Part shown: in pieces, positions 5,735 through 7,800 of the stretch
Position numbering within the stretch: position 1 is the first letter of the stretch
How the letters are laid out: every line of letters begins with the position of its first letter
Notes under the pieces: generated by a model
Database searches by the model: none
Told to the model about the DNA's origin: nothing
The model's input: the letters and a program-made list of their open reading frames with translations, nothing else
Program-made: the position numbers and the translations under genes
Source: Bacillota bacterium
Lineage (GTDB): Bacteria > Bacillota_C > Negativicutes > CTSoil-072
Assembly (NCBI GenBank): GCA_017861495.1
Contig: JAGFXW010000218.1
Coordinates: 1-7,800, forward strand
DNA length: 7,800 nt
Reading direction: 5' to 3'

Positions 5735-6828
5735 CAGAGATTGTAATTTCCGGCTATTACGGGTTTGGTAATGCCGGCGATGAAGCGATGTTGGCTGCCA
5801 TGATTGAAGCGTTTGATGATCTGGATCCCCAGATCCGCCTGACCGTTATCTCCGGCAATCCGGAAGAAACCCGCCGCCGGCATGGGGTGGAAGCGGTGCA
5901 CCGATTGAATTATGCCGGTGTTGTCCGCGTGCTGGCCCGCAGTAATTTGTTAATCAGCGGCGGCGGAAGCTTGCTGCAGGATGTGACGAGCAATCGGAGT
6001 TTGTATTATTATCTCAGTATCGTTTGGCTGGCGAAGAAAATGGGCAAACCAGTCATGCTGTATGCGCAGGGGATCGGTCCGGTCCGCGGCGCGCTGGCAA
6101 AAGCCATGATGCGCCGAATCGGCAACCGTGTTGATCTGATTACGGTCCGCGATGAAGGATCACGGGACGAACTGCGGTTTTTGCAGGTGACCAGGCCGCC
6201 GGTGTATGTTACGGCTGATCCGGTACTGGCCCTCCATCCGGTCGATAAGGAGATCGGGCGGTTGATTTTGCGGCGCAACGGGTTGGAAGGGGCAGCTCCG
6301 CTGGTGGGCATTGCCGTACGGGAATGGCGGGACTGGCTTCATTACAAACGCGCGCTTGCCGAGGCGGCTGATCGCCTGATCACGGAAATGGGCGCGCGGG
6401 TGGTTTTCATTCCGATGCAGTCGCCGGATGATGTGGCAGCGGCTCGTAAAATTGCCAAAAATATGAAACAAAAAGCAGTAGTGCTGGAGGAAGACTATAC
6501 CACGGCGGAATTGCTGTCGCTGGTGGGGAACCTGGACATGCTGATTGCGATCCGGCTGCACGCCTTGATTTTTTCGGCGGTGATGCGGACGCCGCTGGTC
6601 GGTATTTCCTACGATCCGAAAATCGACCGGTTTTTGGCAACCTTGAAGGACCGGCCGGCCGGCACGCTGCAAACGATGACTGCCGATGCTGTCATCACGA
6701 AGGTCAAGGAATTGGGACTGGCCGTGAAAAAAAACAGAAAAAACTGGGAAGAAGCAATTAGCGTTCTGCGGGCCCAGGCGTTCCATAATGCGGAACTGGC
6801 ATTGGAACTGCTGGCAAAGCGGCATTGA
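5731..6828 (+). CDS. csaB: polysaccharide pyruvyl transferase CsaB
   Basis: A 365-residue protein of the polysaccharide pyruvyl transferase family (PF04230). It would transfer pyruvate from phosphoenolpyruvate to a sugar of the peptidoglycan-linked wall polysaccharide, forming the ketal recognised by SLH domains of surface-layer proteins. Features are an N-terminal Rossmann-like start with YYGFGNAGDEAM (9-20), SGGGSLLQD (76-84), the YAQGIGP motif (111-117), VRDEGS (139-144), TADP (161-164), and the C-terminal IRLHALIFS (274-282) followed by ISYDPKI (292-298). The RLHA histidine region and GGGSLLQD are hallmarks of CsaB-type enzymes. There is no signal peptide or membrane segment, so it acts in the cytoplasm. 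Its ATG overlaps the TGA of the DUF5693 gene, with AAGGAG (5713-5718) upstream in that gene. The length is normal and the frame intact. In Negativicutes SLH proteins may use other wall ligands, so the exact acceptor is uncertain. Confidence 0.93.
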   Translation: MTEIVISGYYGFGNAGDEAMLAAMIEAFDDLDPQIRLTVISGNPEETRRRHGVEAVHRLNYAGVVRVLARSNLLISGGGSLLQDVTSNRSLYYYLSIVWLAKKMGKPVMLYAQGIGPVRGALAKAMMRRIGNRVDLITVRDEGSRDELRFLQVTRPPVYVTADPVLALHPVDKEIGRLILRRNGLEGAAPLVGIAVREWRDWLHYKRALAEAADRLITEMGARVVFIPMQSPDDVAAARKIAKNMKQKAVVLEEDYTTAELLSLVGNLDMLIAIRLHALIFSAVMRTPLVGISYDPKIDRFLATLKDRPAGTLQTMTADAVITKVKELGLAVKKNRKNWEEAISVLRAQAFHNAELALELLAKRH

Positions 6829-6875
6829 TTGTTTAAATAACATTACGGTTTTCCGGGTAATACGCTCGAAAGTAT

Positions 6876-6882
6876 AAGGAGG
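6876..6882 (+). promoter_or_regulatory. strong ribosome binding site deciding the transketolase start
   Basis: AAGGAGG at 6876-6882 touches the first possible ATG (6883) with no spacing, while the second ATG (6889) lies at the favourable distance of six bases. The 54-base gap after csaB shows only a weak imperfect hairpin around 6842-6860 and no convincing promoter. Confidence 0.8.
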
Positions 6883-6888
6883 ATGACA

Positions 6889-7725
6889 ATGGAAACAATA
6901 AAGCTGACAGACGGGCAGCTGCAAGACTTGGCAAAACGGGCAAATTCAATCCGGCGGAATATCATTTCCATGGTTACGGAAGCGCAGTCCGGCCATCCGG
7001 GCGGATCTTTATCGGCAACGGACATACTAACGGTATTGTATTTTATGGTATTAAACGCAGGTCCGGAAAAAGTGGCGGACCCCAACCGGGACCGGTTTGT
7101 GCTGTCTAAAGGCCATGCTGCCCCAGTGCTGTATTCGGTTTTAGCAGAAAAGGGCTATTTTTCCCAGGACGAATTACTGACGTTCCGGAGAATTGACAGT
7201 CGTTTGCAGGGCCATCCCAGTATGAAAGATGTTCCGGGGGTGGATATGTCGACCGGATCGCTGGGACAGGGCTTGAGCGCGGCCAATGGCATGGCGCTGG
7301 CGGCACGCTTGGATAAACGGGATTACCGGGTCTACGCGGTGCTGGGCGATGGGGAGCTGGAAGAAGGACAAATCTGGGAGGCGGCGATGTTTGCCGCTCA
7401 TTATAAACTGGACAATTTGACGGCTTTTGTTGATTATAACGGCCTGCAGATTGACGGGCCGATTGCGGAAGTCCTGTCGCCGCTGCCGATACCGGAAAAA
7501 TGGCGGGCATTTGGCTGGCATGTGATCGAAGCCGACGGACATGATTATCAGGCCATTTATGATGCCGTACAGATTGCGCAAACGGTCAAAGGCAAGCCAA
7601 CCATGATCGTGGCCAATACGGTAAAAGGAAAAGGCGTATGCCAAATGGAAAATGCAGTGGATTGGCACGGTAAAGCGCCGACGGCCGAACAATGCGAATT
7701 GTTCCTGCAGGATTTAGCGGACTGA
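6889..7725 (+). CDS. transketolase, N-terminal (thiamine diphosphate-binding) subunit
   Basis: A 278-residue protein equal to the first domain of transketolase, which moves two-carbon units between sugar phosphates in the non-oxidative pentose phosphate pathway. Motifs, numbered from ATG 6889, are SGHPGGSLSATD (34-45), FVLSKGHAAP (70-79), LQGHPS (106-111), MSTGSLGQGLSAANG (120-134), and the metal and thiamine diphosphate signature GDGELEEGQIWEA (153-165) ending in DYNGLQIDG (182-190). VKGKGV (245-250) and WHGKAP (259-264) close the domain. The pyrimidine-binding and C-terminal domains are absent, as normal for split transketolases of many Bacillota and archaea, where a second gene follows. 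That gene would begin just past the window end. Nothing suggests truncation by mutation. It has no obvious functional tie to csaB apart from sharing the strand. Confidence 0.93.
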   Translation: METIKLTDGQLQDLAKRANSIRRNIISMVTEAQSGHPGGSLSATDILTVLYFMVLNAGPEKVADPNRDRFVLSKGHAAPVLYSVLAEKGYFSQDELLTFRRIDSRLQGHPSMKDVPGVDMSTGSLGQGLSAANGMALAARLDKRDYRVYAVLGDGELEEGQIWEAAMFAAHYKLDNLTAFVDYNGLQIDGPIAEVLSPLPIPEKWRAFGWHVIEADGHDYQAIYDAVQIAQTVKGKPTMIVANTVKGKGVCQMENAVDWHGKAPTAEQCELFLQDLAD

Positions 7726-7730
7726 TCATT

Positions 7731-7800
7731 TAAGTGAGCCTTAGGTTCGGAGGGGGTTATTGCCCCCGCCGAACCCTTAGAGCGAACTTAAGACTGAGGC
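7731..7800 (+). repeat. structured repeat, copy 2 (cut by window end)
   Basis: All 70 bases match 3581-3650 exactly and in the same orientation, 4150 bases away. It starts five bases after the transketolase stop codon. The complete inner hairpin (7744-7775) and the small CTTA/TAAG hairpin are present; the last two bases of the outer stem fall beyond the window. As with copy 1, it lies between two genes on the same strand, probably ahead of the transketolase C-terminal subunit gene. Confidence 0.9.

Noticed and set aside
6825..6878. promoter for the transketolase gene from TTGATT or TATAAG
   Set aside because: TTGATT has no -10 box at proper spacing, and TATAAG overlaps the ribosome binding site so it would leave no usable leader.
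6160..6924. 254-codon open frame on the - strand
   Set aside because: It is antisense to csaB and the start of the transketolase gene, with shadow-like composition and no recognisable domain.
6889..7725. transketolase truncated by mutation
   Set aside because: The protein ends cleanly at the usual domain boundary of split transketolases, with all N-domain motifs intact.

Overview
The window reads as ordinary chromosomal DNA of a moderately GC-rich Bacillota (Firmicutes) bacterium. A member of the Negativicutes (Sporomusa-like anaerobes) is my best guess. This rests on three things: an oxygen-sensitive 2-hydroxyacyl-CoA dehydratase/activase pair, a csaB-type pyruvyl transferase next to a DUF5693 membrane protein, and a split transketolase. 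The taxonomic guess is inference from gene content, not from any marker search. All recognised genes are on the + strand.

Layout: (1) 1-1114 holds the 3' end of a probable 2-hydroxyacyl-CoA dehydratase gene, then its ATP-dependent iron-sulfur activase. (2) 1115-1560 is about 450 bases without a protein gene but is densely structured. It contains a 188-bp element bounded by 18-bp inverted repeats, then a consensus-like promoter, a 24-bp perfect inverted repeat and a Rho-independent terminator. The last three together look like a self-contained small-RNA unit. (3) 1587-2691 is prfB (release factor 2), complete with its autoregulatory programmed +1 frameshift at an in-frame TGA, followed 5 bases later by a small DUF2993 membrane-anchored protein (2697-3401). 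(4) 3402-3682 is intergenic, with a weak possible amidohydrolase remnant and the first copy of a structured repeat. (5) 3683-6828 is a translationally coupled pair, a DUF5693 polytopic membrane protein and CsaB, probably making or exporting a pyruvylated cell-wall polysaccharide that anchors SLH-domain surface proteins. (6) 6889-7725 is the N-terminal (thiamine diphosphate) half of a two-subunit transketolase. (7) 7731-7800 is a second copy, identical over 70 bases, of the structured repeat, cut by the window end.

The protein genes all look like recognisable families. The least explained material is in the gaps. The repeat present at 3581 and again at 7731 has a three-way-junction fold and sits directly ahead of a gene start. 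The 1303-1499 region is a candidate small RNA with a CCTCC-containing loop. The first repeat copy is open in the frame of the DUF5693 gene, so automatic annotation would probably give that protein a spurious 33-residue extension. A TTG start behind a good ribosome binding site at 3683 is the better choice.
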